NCBI GenBank assembly: GCA_963970005.1
Contig: CAXAMN010014080.1
Coordinates: 62,001 to 126,000, forward strand
Length of the DNA: 64,000 nt
Origin: Durusdinium trenchii
Lineage: Eukaryota; Sar; Dinophyceae; Suessiales; Symbiodiniaceae
Direction of reading: 5' to 3'
Part shown: piece by piece, positions 22,800-35,839 of the stretch
Layout: every line of letters begins with the position of its first letter
Position numbering within the stretch: position 1 is the first letter of the stretch
Notes under the pieces: model-generated
Told to the model about the DNA's origin: nothing
Database searches by the model: none
The model's input: the letters and a program-made list of their open reading frames with translations, nothing else
Position numbers and translations under genes: made by a program

Positions 22800-25700
22800 C
22801 AGCAAAATGCAACCCGGCACAGGCACCGTCAGGTTTTTGGTCTGTCAAGCCAGTCCTCGGGTGCCAATTTGCGCACACGCGCCACACCTCAGTCAGCCAT
22901 CATGCACGACCCTGTATGGGTGTGACATAACTAATTGGGAATGCTAGCCACTTTCCCATTAAACTCGCTGCTGCTACTGAAGCTTTCAAAAAGCAGGCAA
23001 CTAGGAAGGCTCTAAAACAAAACCAGCAACATCAACTGATGTATGACTAATGGAGATTTGCAACCACAAGGTGGTGAATTCGGCTGGCATGAGGCAGCTA
23101 TGGAATGCGAAGAGCGGAATGCAGTTGCACTATGTTAGAGGGAGTGACTTCACAGCTGCCGATTGACAATGGCCCGCGCAAAAAAACAATAATTACTGTT
23201 GCTGAGGCCCTTTGCCAACGAGCATCTTCGATTGGACGAGATGGACACAGCCGGAGTGGGAGGGCAGCTTCAAACATCAACATTGCCAATTGGTGAAGAG
23301 CTGTTGCACGTGTTGAGTCTGGCTACACCTAACCAAACTGTGAAACCATCAGGTTGCGTGTTGGGTTTGCGATGTACAAGGTGTGTCATGTCAGGTTTTG
23401 CGATGTTACACCATGTGGGAAAAAATGTGGCATGCTGTTGCTATTGCGCAGTTTTGGTTGACAACTCAAACATCAAATCATTTTCCTTGTGCTGGCACAG
23501 TGCTTGCACACAAAAGAACCGAGTGTGGAAAATTCTAAACAACGGGAATCACCTACAGATTTCCAAGTCACCATGACAAACCTTGCGTCTTTGTCTCGGG
23601 CGGAGAGTGCCATTTTGGTTCACAGCGTCTCGGGGTCCGAATCGCGACCAGTATTGGTCAGTTCAGCTCCGCACAGGCTGCAGCAGCTTAGGGATGAAGA
23701 AAACATTTGATGTAAGTTGCATACCTCTTTCTATGCAACATTGCGGTCAAGAAGCATGTTCGGGTTTCATGCCGCGGCCTGGTGGCTAGTTCACCCACCA
23801 GGGCACTCAGCCACTGCTGACTGTTTGGCAAACCTCGCCGCACTGCTTAGATGCAACGCAACAAATGTTGGCGAACATTGGCTGCAAACATTCTGAGAGT
23901 CACGCTGGCCAGTGCAGAAACCAAACTATCATGAAACTTGTTGGTATCTTGCTCGGTCCCTCAGGTGTCGGCGCCATTGATTGAAAACCGTTGAGCACCT
24001 TCCGCCGGCCCTGTTGTCCATCGTCCCGCACCTATCTCCACAATTCCAACTGCCAAGTCTCTACTTCGCTTTGATCCTGTTGCACATCCTGCGTGGGAAA
24101 ATGTTCCGGAAACAATGTCACGTAAAGAAAAAGGACTGTGTATGTAGTGAAACCCTGTGAGATGAATTTTCTCCGGTCCAGACCTTTTGAAAAAACATTG
24201 GCCACAGAACTGGCCAAGGCTTTCGGGTACGCCTAATCCTTTTTGCAAACAACTCGCTTCGCAAAGGCAACACAAAATATCCTTTACCTTTGAACTCGCT
24301 GCATAAGAACTTGCCGCAAAAGAGGTTTCGATCTAGCGCCTAGCCCTCGGAATCAGGCTGCAACGAGGCTGGGAAAGAGGGTCATAGGACAAAGGTGGAG
24401 GAGGGCAGCGAGCCGGGCATCTCACTGCAGCGTGAGAGGTGGTCGTACGCGCTGAGGAATGTGGTGGCACTCACAGACGATGACCTTTTGGGCCGAAAAG
24501 TCGCTATTCACAGTGGGGAGGGTGGCGAAGTCTTTTCAGACTTGGCTGCGCTGGTTTCGATGAGGGGCAGGTGTATGGGTGGTGTCCATCCTGGGTGCCC
24601 ACTTTTCTCCTCCACAGGAAGGCAGGGTCGAAGTTGCCGCTTAGTCGGCAAAGGAGCACCTCAACCGTGTGGCCAAGCCAATGCGCGAAGCGGGTGCAAG
24701 GGTCCAAGCGATCATGACCAAGAGAACAACAGCCTGAAGTTGTAGAAATATACATGTGCCATCCCCTGTGAATGATGGTTGGGGTCACTTGCCGGGCCTT
24801 CTACACAACATGGTGTTTATAGAATGGACGGCACGAGATAAAACTTTCCCAGCAGCTTGGCAGCTGGCAAGGGTGTTAATATAAAACGCCATCCAGGTGC
24901 AGCTCTAGTTAAAGGTCACTTGAGGGATGGAAAAGTGCGGCCTGCATAAATGAAAAACTCCGTTCCCAATAGCAAGCATACTTTTGTCTTAGTAAAAATG
25001 AGAGATCTCGAGAAAACCACCTATAAGTGGCACAAAGACTTTTTTCCAACACCCTCTGCATGAAACAGGTGAGCCTTTTTTCTCTGCAGGCAGGTGAAAC
25101 GTGGGGGAAACAAGTCCAAAAGTCTAAGCATGTCTAAGCAAAAGCATGTGAAAGCAAAGCTGAAAACGCGGTTGATGACCCGGTCATCCTCCGGGAGTCG
25201 GCTGGTGACCGGGAGGAGGTGCCCTGCAGGCACGTCGCAAAGGCTTGGAAACCCGCAGGAGCGAGAAGGACGGGCCACTGAGAGACGAAGGCCCGAAGGC
25301 CACCGAAGTACTCCGACGCAAGAGGTGCAACAAGCACATAGCGAAGGCGGGAAGAAGCCAACAAGTGCAGGAAGCGGGCAGCCTCTTCACGACGAGCATC
25401 AATCTCAACAACAGGCCGGGACCTGGGACCTGAGGAGTTGAGGGTAAGTCCTTGACGAGCTTCGGCCAGGGCAGCTCCCTGGACTTCGGGGACTATATAA
25501 ATTGGTGTCAACAGTCAACAGCTGACCACAATTCCACAAGTTTATAAAGACATTGACAACGACTTCGAGCCGCCATTCATCCAAGCAATTCCAAGCGATC
25601 CACCGACAGGACTGTGCGGGCAGTGACTCGGCCACCAGTTTCCCGACAAAACCCAGGCAGCAAGCCGTTTGAAAGGACAGCCACAGCTCCGCAAAACGGC

Positions 25701-28318
25701 AAAGCCCCAGGCCGAGGGCAAGCCACGCGGTAGCCGCCAAGACTCCGTCTGAGAAAGCAAACAAATAGATGGAGGAGGCTGAAAATCCTCAATGTGTTTG
25801 TGAACCTCGTGCATGTGCAATGTTGAAATTGGTGAAGAGAGTCATATGTCTCAGCATTATCGTGGGTAGCAGTGGCTTCTCTACTAAGTGGAGTAACAAG
25901 CAGTCCTTCGAGCTTCGCGAACCTTGGTGATCCAACGCTACCCAAAACAACGGGCTAGCAAACATCCCCTCTATTGGCCCTCTATCATGATTCATCCAAG
26001 CAACGGCCGGTCAAAGCACGAAAGGCTGGCAGCCTCTCTATCAAGCGAAGACTTGTCCTGCACCAGCTTGCAGCTTGATCACAACTATTGACCATTGCTG
26101 GCTATATCATTATCTATTGCAGCTCATGAATTTTCTTCGGTCATGGTGCCCCTCGAGGCGGTACAAATGAACTGCTCAAATGTGGACTGTTAAGGATCGG
26201 GCGGTCCTTTGCCACAACCCGGGGGTCTGGCATGGCAGGAGCAACACCAACCTCCAGCCAAAAGCACGCCATGGAAAATCCAAAGTGTGCAGCGTGCACT
26301 ATCTTGAGCTACCCTGAGCGCAAGACTCCAGGTGGTGGTGCTTTGCGCTGTTGGGTGCTTGCCTTGTTCACATGACCAAACAGCAAAATCATTTTCGACG
26401 TGCTCCAGAAAAAGTGGCCTCAGGTGCTCCTTGCAGCTCATGCCTCCAATGTCAGCCAACTGGACTGTTGGAATGTGCCGATGTGAACACAATGCGAAGG
26501 GATGTGGATCCCCTTCATCGCATGCTTGTTGCATCTGAATGCTAGATAGGGATCGTGCACGCAACATAGGTTCATGGCCAACTGGTCGCTGCAAGCAACG
26601 GATCTCGCAAAAACAAGGCCCCTGCTTTTGTTGGCGTAAATGTGGGAAGTTTTTAAGCTGTCTTTTCATCGCCACCAAAAGGCCTTACAAGGACAACAGT
26701 ACAAGAGTGAACGTGTCAAAAGAAAATCGGTGTCCCGTCTCCCAATCAAAGCGACTGAGGAGACGACCTGAGGAGTGGACCTGCCAAGTCACCGCCAGAG
26801 CTATCTTTGCCTGTCGACACTTTGCTGATCTTTGCCTGTTGGCTTCCCCATTATTTGGCATATTGTTTGCCTGCATGGTGCTGATGAGGGGTCTTTGTGC
26901 CGAAAGTGTTGCCCTGCATTGGGGCACATTCGCCAATGTGGTTGAGTGAGCAGAGTGCAACAAAGAACATGCAAATTTGGCACCTTGCACCGTGCACCTG
27001 CAAACGTATGGTTGCCTAGCTGAACAAGCATTCTTGTTTCCGGAAACCCTTATACAAGGTGCGTGCAAGTTCCACTCTTTGCACTGTGAGTGCTTGTGCG
27101 CGATCCGTGCAGAATTCAGGCCCAACCCTCGATACACATCGTGCTTCAATGCTGAAAACATTGTTGGAAAATCATGCAATGTAGGGAAACGGAACTATGC
27201 ATGTTTTTACCATGGCACGTTTTAGAGTTTTAGAAAGACTCCTGCTGCCTGCTGCAAACGAACAGATCTCTTGCACGGGATTGTTCTTGATGCCTTTGTG
27301 GGTGCACGTGCCACCCCTGAACTTACAACCGAACTGACACATTAAAGGAACATGTGTTTGAGTAATCACTGCTTCAAAATGTTTCAAGCGATCTCACTGA
27401 AAATATATATCGCACCACACATTTATCAACAAAAGGCTTGAGTTCTCCAGGCAAGCTGGGAGCAACAAAATCTGCGTGGGCAAATGCCGCAAACTTGCCA
27501 CAGGTGTGTGAACCAAACGTGAGCAGTGAGAAAGAGTGCAAGGCCCAAAAGTGTACACTGGGAGCTCCTTGTTTTGGTTGCTTCAGCCAATGTATATATA
27601 TAATATATTATAATATAGTGGCTTGGGCGGGCGGGCACGCTTCCATGAAAAAACAACAGGTTCCAACTGGTGTGATTACTGGCCACCCCTGGCAACAAGA
27701 GTTGAAACCCCCATGTTCAAACATCACTTTCAACCACCCGGAAAGTTATGCGGTGGCCTCATGAACAACCTTCCTCACCTCCAAGACTTGCAAAAACTCA
27801 AGAAATAAAGGAATTCAGTTTCAAAACATATCCAACGGTATCCAACGAATGATGACATTGCCAAAATGAAGGATGATTTTTTTGATCGCCTTTCCATCTC
27901 CACATGCCACGCTGGCAGGCCATCGGCTCCGAGACACAAACGGGGCAGCGAACGTGTGGCCCTGTAGATGTTGCATGACTGAGACTGAAACTGATGAATG
28001 TGTGGTTCCCATCATTCATATCATATCACAAATGAAGGCCAGGTGGCCAGGCAAGATGTGTGTTTTGGGAATCGCTTTGTACAAGTATTGCAGGAGACTT
28101 CTTCCTTTGCATCTTCTGGCCGTTTAAAGGCTACATTGAAGTGCCGCCGATATGAGGCGCACCTGAGCACCTGTGGCGGTCGTAGTTCATCATGCATTTT
28201 CTCTTATCTCCCAACTGCACGGGAAACGAGGCAAAACATGAACGGTATGAATGGAGAGTCCTCTTTCTGATATCTTTCACGAGCACTACGCAGCTTGTGC
28301 ATCGCAGATGAGAGACTG
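22800..28318. other. No gene recognised in 5.5 kb
   Basis: Open stretches with some coding character occur at 24,032-24,217 (minus, FPEHFPTQDVQQDQSEVETW), 24,395-24,570 (plus, ERWSYALRNVVALTDDDLLG) and 25,180-25,440 (minus, hydrophobic). None has a conserved motif, and strands disagree. The rest is ordinary spacer. A short AT tract lies at 27,591-27,616. Confidence 0.35.
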
Positions 28319-31300
28319 TCAGTTCCAGTAGGTATCTTCGCCTGGATCAACTTCACGGCCACGCTGCAATGATGTTGGCCACCCCGCTGCGGGTTGGCGA
28401 CCCTCCTCATAGCTTGTAAAAGCGCTGGAAAGCATGAGCTGCAACTCCAAAGGCCGTGGTCTCCTCGAAGCGGTTGTCAGAATGTTCAATTCATCATCGG
28501 TGACTTCATCATGGGGCCATCCGCTTTGCCCCTCCAAAAAGGTCCGCCACTTTTTGCAATTGTCCACGAAGTTTGCCAAATTTGTTTCATAGTCCCTTTG
28601 GGCCATGTTGGCAAACTGTTGGGCTCTTTCCACACTGCCCCCTTGTCCCATCAAACGTTGGAAAAAGGTGGGCTCACGTGGCAATAGCGTATCTTGCCAG
28701 TGGAGTTGCATATCCTTTCGCATCATAGGAGCAGATCGCCCCTGCATCTCACGCTCGCGAAGTCTCTCCATGAAGGTGTTGTACTGTTTCACACCTTGTG
28801 CAACCAAGGGCATGCTGAACATCTTCACAAGCGCAAATGCACTCTTGAGGCCTGTGTTCAGTCCACGGCCTGGCCAAAAATGATGCGAAATTGCCGCGTC
28901 ACCCGCCAAAAGCAACACTTTGCGATGCGTCGCTTGAGGAAGTGCATGATAAAAACACTGCACGTAAGCGGGCGCCAGCAAAAAACCCGTGATGATGTCT
29001 TGGTTTTGTGGTCGCATGTTGAACAACTTGAGGCCTTCATCGATCCTTCGCCGCAACCATGGCAAATTACGCACTTGTGTTCTTGCCCTGGTTGGCACCA
29101 CTTCATCTGTAACATAATCATCTGATCCAACAAGGTCTATGGGAGATCCAAAAGCACAACCTTGTTTATTTGTTGCCCGAAAAATCTCGTCGTACTCCTC
29201 TTTGGTGAGCCGGATGTTCAGAAACCCTTGTGAACCACCTTTAGAGTTCAGCAGGTACATATTTTGGGCCAGGGTGAATATTACATTCAAAGCTTGCCGC
29301 TGGGGAGGCTGGCGGTCTTCACGCAAAGCAATGCCCAAAGCGTAATCTTGCCCAACAAGCTGGCTGTCTGCCTCCCCCAGTCGGATGCGCTCCTCCTCTA
29401 CATTGGCACCCGAGGCTTGGGGCGAAACAAAGGCACCTTTGAATGCCCTCCGTGTCATTGACGCACCTCCGTCAGCACCCACCACAATGTCTGCATCCAG
29501 CCCCTCGATCCATGAAGCATGGGTTTGGAGCTCTGAATGTGTCCTGTATCTGTGGATTGCTACGTAGTGTGAACCACCAAAGTTCTCGTCCTGTATATTT
29601 GCAAGCAATTTGTCTTCAATCTCGGATATTGGCACGTTCCTGGAGCTGGACCAAACCCGCTCACCTTCGAAGCAGAGCCGCACTCTTTCGCTGAACAAAT
29701 TGACAACAGAATCTTGCAAAGTGACGACTTGACCTCTGGCAGGAAATCCTTCCCTCCTCTTCCACTTGGACTCTCCTTGCCTCCGCTGGATCCAACGACT
29801 TTCATAGAGATGAATGGAATACTCGTCCGTGCTATATCCCGAGTTTGCAAAAGACTCCGCAAGTGCTGACACCAAAGCAAGGCCAACAGGACCAGCTCCA
29901 ATAATTGCCCATCTCTTTAGTTCATTCATTGGACAAGCCTGCCAAACATCCAAACTGCCTGGTTTTGTGAAATTAAGCCACCTTGTCTCCAGTGGCAGCA
30001 CTTGCAACATCTTCAGGGCAACGGCCTCAACAGCATGGTTGGGTTCGAGCTTCAAAGCATCGTGCAGGTCTCGGAGGGCTCCTGCGTGGTCGCCCTGCAG
30101 CCGCTTGACCTCACCCCGGCGCGTAAGAGCCAGGGCATTGTTGGATGCTTCGTCGGTCTCGGAAGGTTCCTGCGTAGTCACCCTGAGCATCCGCTTGGTT
30201 GGGCTCGAATTTCAATGCTTCGTCCAGGTCTCGGAGGGCTCCTGCCTAGTCACCCTGAGCATCCGCTTGGTTGGGCTCGAGTTTCAATGCTTCGTCCAGG
30301 TCTCGGAGGGCTCCTGCGTAGTGACCCTGCATCCGCTTGGTCGCCCCCCGCGTCGCGAGAGCGAGGGCATATTTGGGATCAAGTTTCAATGCTTCGTCCA
30401 GGTCTCGGAGGGCTCCTGCGTAGTCTCTCTGCTCTCGCTTGGTCGCGCCCCGCGTCGCGAGAGCGAAGGCATATTTGGGATCGAGTTTCAATGTTTCGTC
30501 CAGGTCTCGGAGGGCTCCTGCGTGGTCGCCCTGCATCCGCTTGGCCTCACCCCGGCATGTAAGAGCGAAGGCATAGTTGGGATTGATTTCCAATGCTTCG
30601 TCCAGGTCTCGGAGGGCTCCTGCGTGGTCGCCCTGCATCCGCTTGGCCTCACCCCGGCATGTAAGAGCGAAGGCACGGTTGGCCTCAAGATTGTGTAGTT
30701 CGTCCAAGTCTCGCAGGGCCGCTGCCTGGTCACCCAGCGACAGGTTGTGCTGTGACCTAAATATATAAACAAAAGTCATGGAGGGATTGAGTTTCAATGC
30801 TTCTCTCGGAGGGCTCCTGCGTGGTCACCCTGCCACTGCTTGGTCGCCCCCCGGCATGTAAGAGCGAAACCATACTTGGGTTTGAGTTTCAATGCTTCGT
30901 CCAGGTCTCGAAGGGCTCCTGCGTAGTCACCCTGCATCCGCTTGGTCTCCCCCCGCTTCGCGAGCGCGATTTCATAATTGGGTTTGAGTTTCAATGCTTC
31001 GTCCAGGTCTTGGAGGGTTCCTGCGTGGTCACCCTGTGACTGCTTGATCCAACCCCGGATAATAAGAGCGAACACATAGTTGGGATGGAGTTTCAATGCT
31101 TCGTCTGTCATGGCTTGGTCCAGGTCTTGGAGGGCCCCTGCATAGTCAAACTGCCACAGCTTGGTCACCCCCCGCCGCACGAGAGCGACGGCACTAAGGT
31201 TTCGAAGGGTTCCTGCGTGGTCACCCTGCCACTGCATCTGCGACGCATATTTCGATGCTTTGTAGTAGCCCCGCTCGAACTTCAAAGCGTAGTTGCGCCC

Positions 31301-31405
31301 GAGCTCTGGAGCTGCGCTCAGGTTTCGGAAGGTTGATGCGCTCCCGTTTTCATTCCTTGGGGCTCGGACCTCCTGCCAAATCGGTTCAGTTTCGCCCGCT
31401 GCCAT
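28319..31405 (-). CDS. TPR array followed by FAD-dependent monooxygenase
   Basis: A likely fusion: N-terminal tetratricopeptide repeats for protein binding, then a class A flavoprotein monooxygenase (PHBH/UbiH/kynurenine-monooxygenase fold) that would oxygenate an unknown substrate with NAD(P)H. The probable start is ATG at 31,405 in context CACCATGG. The final open frame from 30,190 has no stop for 623 codons. Within it are GAGPVG (residues 98-103, ADP-ribose-binding), GADGGAS (about 238-244) and GDAAISHHFWPGRGLNTGL (430-448), the second flavin-contact motif. The gene is almost free of introns, unlike its neighbours. The TPR part is not continuous: frame is lost at about 30,797 (a unit lacks 7 bp), a TAG sits at 30,246-30,248 where sister units have TAC, and 2 bp are missing near 30,155. 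It may be a retroposed copy or a gene with a decayed array, or the breaks may be assembly errors in the repeat. The enzyme part looks intact. Confidence 0.88.
30045..31220 (-). repeat. 102-bp tandem repeat coding TPR units
   Basis: About thirteen units. Those between 30,290 and 30,800 are spaced exactly 102 bp (34 codons), the TPR length, with the core GDHAGALRDLDEAL. Near-identity between adjacent units shows recent homogenisation. Two units at about 30,152-30,290 are shortened to 68-70 bp and share the same deletion, so the shortened unit was itself duplicated. Confidence 0.93.
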
Positions 31406-32571
31406 GGTGAGGAAGGGTGTCCCTATTCCTTCTAAAACAAACACATTCCTTGTCCGAAAATTTATAGCCGGGGAGTGGTGGTTAATTGAGGTCGCATGTT
31501 GGGAGCGCCTGTGCCTGAGGCCTGTCCACGCATTGACATTTGCAAAACTGCGGCGGCCGGCTACCTTCCAAGCAAAAAACCATCAGGTTGCAAAAGTGGG
31601 GACCTTTACCAGGTGACAGATTGAAAATCCACCCGCCCCGCAGGCTGAAAATATTGTACCAAACGGGACAAAGGTGAAACCGCTGAAACAGTGCGCCGCC
31701 CAGTTCTCACAGGTTCTGCATTTTCAAACGCGGCCACTGAAATTAGGTCAAGCCCGTTAAGCTAGCAACTGCTAAGCGCTCCTTTTTACGCTCTTGAGCT
31801 GCAATGCTGCAAAGTGGCACCGCACGCAAAACAGTAGCATCGGGCGGTGTATTTCAACACCCCCCTCTGCTTTCACGAACGGCGCGTGAGTTAGCAGTCG
31901 TCAATGGAAGTGGTTCATGGGCACAAGTTTTGCAGCTAACGGCTCACACCCACACACCTTTTATGAATTCAGCCATCATACCACCACCATTGGTCATTCG
32001 AGGCTCGCGCCCACTATTCTCCTCGGTAAGCCACATATCGTCCCCAACATTGGCCACCTTGGGCAGCCGTGCGTGGCGCGCCTTGGTGCGCATCACGCAC
32101 CGCTTTTGCCTTTATTTGGCGGTGCCTTGGCAAGTGGTGCTGCTGTACTTGCCGGCGTCGATGGAGGGGGGGCTTGGCAGTAGGCATTGGACGGACGTCG
32201 AACGTCCCAATGGCATTGATACTGCTGCCAATAGGTCTCCGGTTCTGTTGCGTTTGATCTGCTCCAGATGATCACACCTATCGGTGTCGTGGGTGTGCAC
32301 GATATACGCACTTGGGATGCACAGAACAGCACCAGACTTCAGCTTCAATGGCGTTCATGCGCCAATTCCCGGAAACTACCTCTCCATATCGAACTTGCTA
32401 CCTTGCCGGGTAAAAATGTGCTAGACCAGATTGCCGACGTGCACTTCCACCAACTAGTAGGACCGATTGAGGGCACCCCTGCTCAACTGCAGTTCGAGAG
32501 TGCAGGTCCTCCATCTTCGGCTTCTCCCATGTATTCATCAATAATCATCAATATATCATGCAAGTCGTGTT

Positions 32572-32603
<32 letters not shown>

Positions 32604-32712
32604 CAGCAGCAGCAGCAGCAGCCGCCCACACGCTCACCCGCGCACAGGGTGGAATTGAAGCCCAAGGGGGTCCATAAGATTGATTGATATTTTTTATCAC
32701 TCAATTCTTTGA
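31406..32712. other. Upstream flank of the TPR-monooxygenase; no firm gene
   Basis: On the plus strand 31,804-32,271 and 32,268-32,687 are open. The second contains the CAG/polyglutamine run. Neither shows a known domain, and the antisense is also open in part. I treat them as unproven. Confidence 0.3.
32574..32622 (+). repeat. (CAG)n trinucleotide repeat
   Basis: About sixteen CAG triplets with one CGG interruption. In the plus-strand frame they encode glutamine. They lie about 90 bp before the assembly gap. Confidence 0.95.
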
Positions 32713-33181
32713 NNNNNNNNNNNNNNNNNNNNNNNNNNNNNNNNNNNNNNNNNNNNNNNNNNNNNNNNNNNNNNNNNNNNNNNNNNNNNNNNNNNNNNNN
32801 NNNNNNNNNNNNNNNNNNNNNNNNNNNNNNNNNNNNNNNNNNNNNNNNNNNNNNNNNNNNNNNNNNNNNNNNNNNNNNNNNNNNNNNNNNNNNNNNNNNN
32901 NNNNNNNNNNNNNNNNNNNNNNNNNNNNNNNNNNNNNNNNNNNNNNNNNNNNNNNNNNNNNNNNNNNNNNNNNNNNNNNNNNNNNNNNNNNNNNNNNNNN
33001 NNNNNNNNNNNNNNNNNNNNNNNNNNNNNNNNNNNNNNNNNNNNNNNNNNNNNNNNNNNNNNNNNNNNNNNNNNNNNNNNNNNNNNNNNNNNNNNNNNNN
33101 NNNNNNNNNNNNNNNNNNNNNNNNNNNNNNNNNNNNNNNNNNNNNNNNNNNNNNNNNNNNNNNNNNNNNNNNNNNNNNNNN
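32713..33181. other. Assembly gap (469 N)
   Basis: A run of undetermined bases joins two contigs. Any translation across it is meaningless. Confidence 1.
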
Positions 33182-35839
33182 GTGAGTGAGTGTGTGGTGA
33201 GGTTTGTCAACACGCTTTTGGACGGAGGTCGTGTTGCCTCAACTCTCATTTGTGAAGAGCTATATGGTGCGTGAACGCTGGTTCGCGCAAACGATGCGCC
33301 ATGTGAGCGCTGGCATGTGTAAGAGTTACCGCGGGCGTGCATGCATTGTGCAAAAAAACCGTGCTGTGCAACCTCATTGTAGGGGCATTGCTGTTGCTGC
33401 CAGTGAATAGACGTCATTCCATGGTGGGCGATGCTAGTGGTCCTGGCGAAGGGGGGTTCCCCAAATGATCAATTATTCAATGAGTCACCCCTATGGAAGG
33501 GGTGGGGGGGAGATATCAATGTTTGGTCCCGAGCAGGCTATTCAAGTTATATAGCCCTTTGCTTCGCAAAGCAAACAAAGTAGGGCTTGCCAGTCCGCCT
33601 CTCGCGATTACGAGTAGATGAGGAAATCACCGGCCCATGGAAACTAAAAACGTGACCAGCCCGGCCCCACCCTGGCCAACGGGCATAAAGAATGATGACG
33701 GAAGATCAACGCTGCGCCAGTGCAAGCACCCGATGGCCTGGTCGCAACGCTTTGCGGGAAATGATTCTCAGAGATCAAGGCGCCACGTTTTCGCTTTAAA
33801 GCCGGTTCTCCTGGCGGGACAATAGCCAAAACCAGTAGTTTCATCTGATCGCCCTCGATACTTCAGCCTCTTGGACCGACCAATCGTGAGGCGGTGTTCA
33901 AAACAATGGAAATCGTTTATATACGTCAACGAGTCATCTTGCCAAACTCTCCGCGAACCCAGGGCCCAGCGTGCTTGTCCAAAAATACGTGCTAAACACA
34001 CCTCTTCCACAACTGGTGTCATATCGACCGCTTCAGAAGACGGCAGTCAAACAAAAGCAGACTACATGGGTCTTCCGGCAGAGAAGTGGCGCTTGCCCAC
34101 ATGCCAAACAGTCGTTCGGAGCCGCCGAGTCGTACACTGTGCACTTTGCCTGTTGCACCGCCCACAGTTTGCTCAAAACAATAGTGTTTGTCCAGAGTAT
34201 TTGTTCAAAGCCTAACCCCATATGCCCATATGGCAGATGTTTTGCGGCCGTCCCTTCTCTAGCTTTGTGCCTCCGTTATGTAAGGGGAATTATATACAAA
34301 GGCAACAGGCCTGACCGGCCAACCATGCTGGTGCAGGAGATGGTTGCATTCCGACATCCCTTCATCACTCATTCACCTTTTCAACGTCTCCTCAAAGACA
34401 TGAACCGTGCCACGGAGTCCCGAGCTCGCCTTGCCTTGTCTATGAAACGCTCAGATGCTCAAATGATCTCCAATGTATCTGACTGCAGAACCAGAATAAT
34501 CAAGCAGTCGGCTGGTCAAGGATCCTTGGCATTATGTCCAGCTTGCTGTGTCAAAGGTTTTGTTGAGCCCAGCAGGAACATCGGATGGGCAGCTTCCATG
34601 CGTGGAGGCCTTGCAGGTCGAGTCTTCCATGGCTCGCCTGGCCTAGTCTTCCAGCTTGACGCTTGGTCTGGAGTGCCACAAAAGCGAATGTTGTCAAAGA
34701 AGATGCCGCTCGTCCTGCGAGATACAGAAGATGGACTAGAAATCCATTGGGCGTTGAGGCAGGTCGACAGGACAAAGCAAGCATGAGGAACCAACCTGCC
34801 CTCCTACCTTCTGTGGCAAGCAGGTCATCCCAAGAACCAAACGGGAGCGGACATCAGGCATCAACTCAACGCAGCCATGGCATCCCGACCATGGCATCCT
34901 GACGTGTAACTGGCCACGACCAGCTCAGGCGATGATGGCTGCAAGTGGGACCGGCTTGGGACACCAAGGCAGCACCCAGCGTAGGGCATTCGCTTCGGCT
35001 ACACCACAAGCATGCGCACGGGAAGGAAGAGCGCGTAGTGGAAGCCCAGAGCGGACGGGTGTGGGGGTGTCGTCACCGCAGGCAGATCGACGCTGGGGGC
35101 CTGAGCCACATCTTAAAGGCCACGCGAAGGCACGCTGTCGAAAGACAGGATCAGTGGCTGACACTAATCAAGGAGGATGGGTGCAAACTCCAAGTGCGAT
35201 TCCCAAAGCCCATAAGCCGCCAGTCTGTCAATGAACGTTTCACCATTTTGGTTGGTGAATTTGCCACACCGAAGAACTCAGGAATTCAAGTATCAAAGAC
35301 ACCGGCAAACCACCAGCAACATTAAGTTAGAACAACATCAATCCCAAACGAACACGCAATCAACAAGAGATGCCTCCTGAAGGCCTGGCAATCAAAGACT
35401 CACTCGTGCAAACCGAGCACAAAGCAAACTAAGCAAGCCGCCACTTGGTTACACCAATATTAGCTTAGAAGCCTGGAGCCACCCTGGAGGGAAGGTGAAA
35501 CCACGGGAGTGGTTCAGATGTCAGACAACATGAGCTTCCGAGCTCAAACCACCTCATCATGTGTTCAAAGCATGTTTGTTGTTGCTTAGAATTGTTGCCG
35601 TGCAGGCATCATGCCGTTTGCATACCGCACTTAGCCAATGACCCAGCTTCAAAGCCGACATATACTGAACGCAAGCACGTACTCTGCAGGAAAATCGATA
35701 GTGATAGTGTACGACTCCATGTGCCGTTTGTGAACATCCACAAGCTGCTGTTGTATGTGATGTGTCGAGCCATGATGCGAAGTGATGCGCTCTGTGGTGT
35801 GTCCTGCGCAACGAACTGCGTGCATCTGCAGCATCCCTG
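33182..35839. other. No gene recognised
   Basis: A plus-strand frame is open for 271 codons at 33,971-34,786, but the peptide has no conserved motif and uneven composition, and the antisense strand is partly open too. The remainder shows nothing. Confidence 0.3.

Noticed and set aside
29814-30698. 294-codon plus-strand open frame opposite the TPR array
   Set aside because: It is the antisense of the 102-bp TPR repeat. Its unit structure mirrors the sense repeat, and the sense strand has the conserved TPR pattern.
32684-33417. Long open frames spanning 32.7-33.4 kb on both strands
   Set aside because: They run through the block of N bases. The openness is an artefact of unknown codons.
33971-34786. 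271-codon plus-strand open frame
   Set aside because: No conserved motif, uneven composition and a partly open antisense strand. All proven genes here have short exons, so a long motif-free frame is not convincing by itself.
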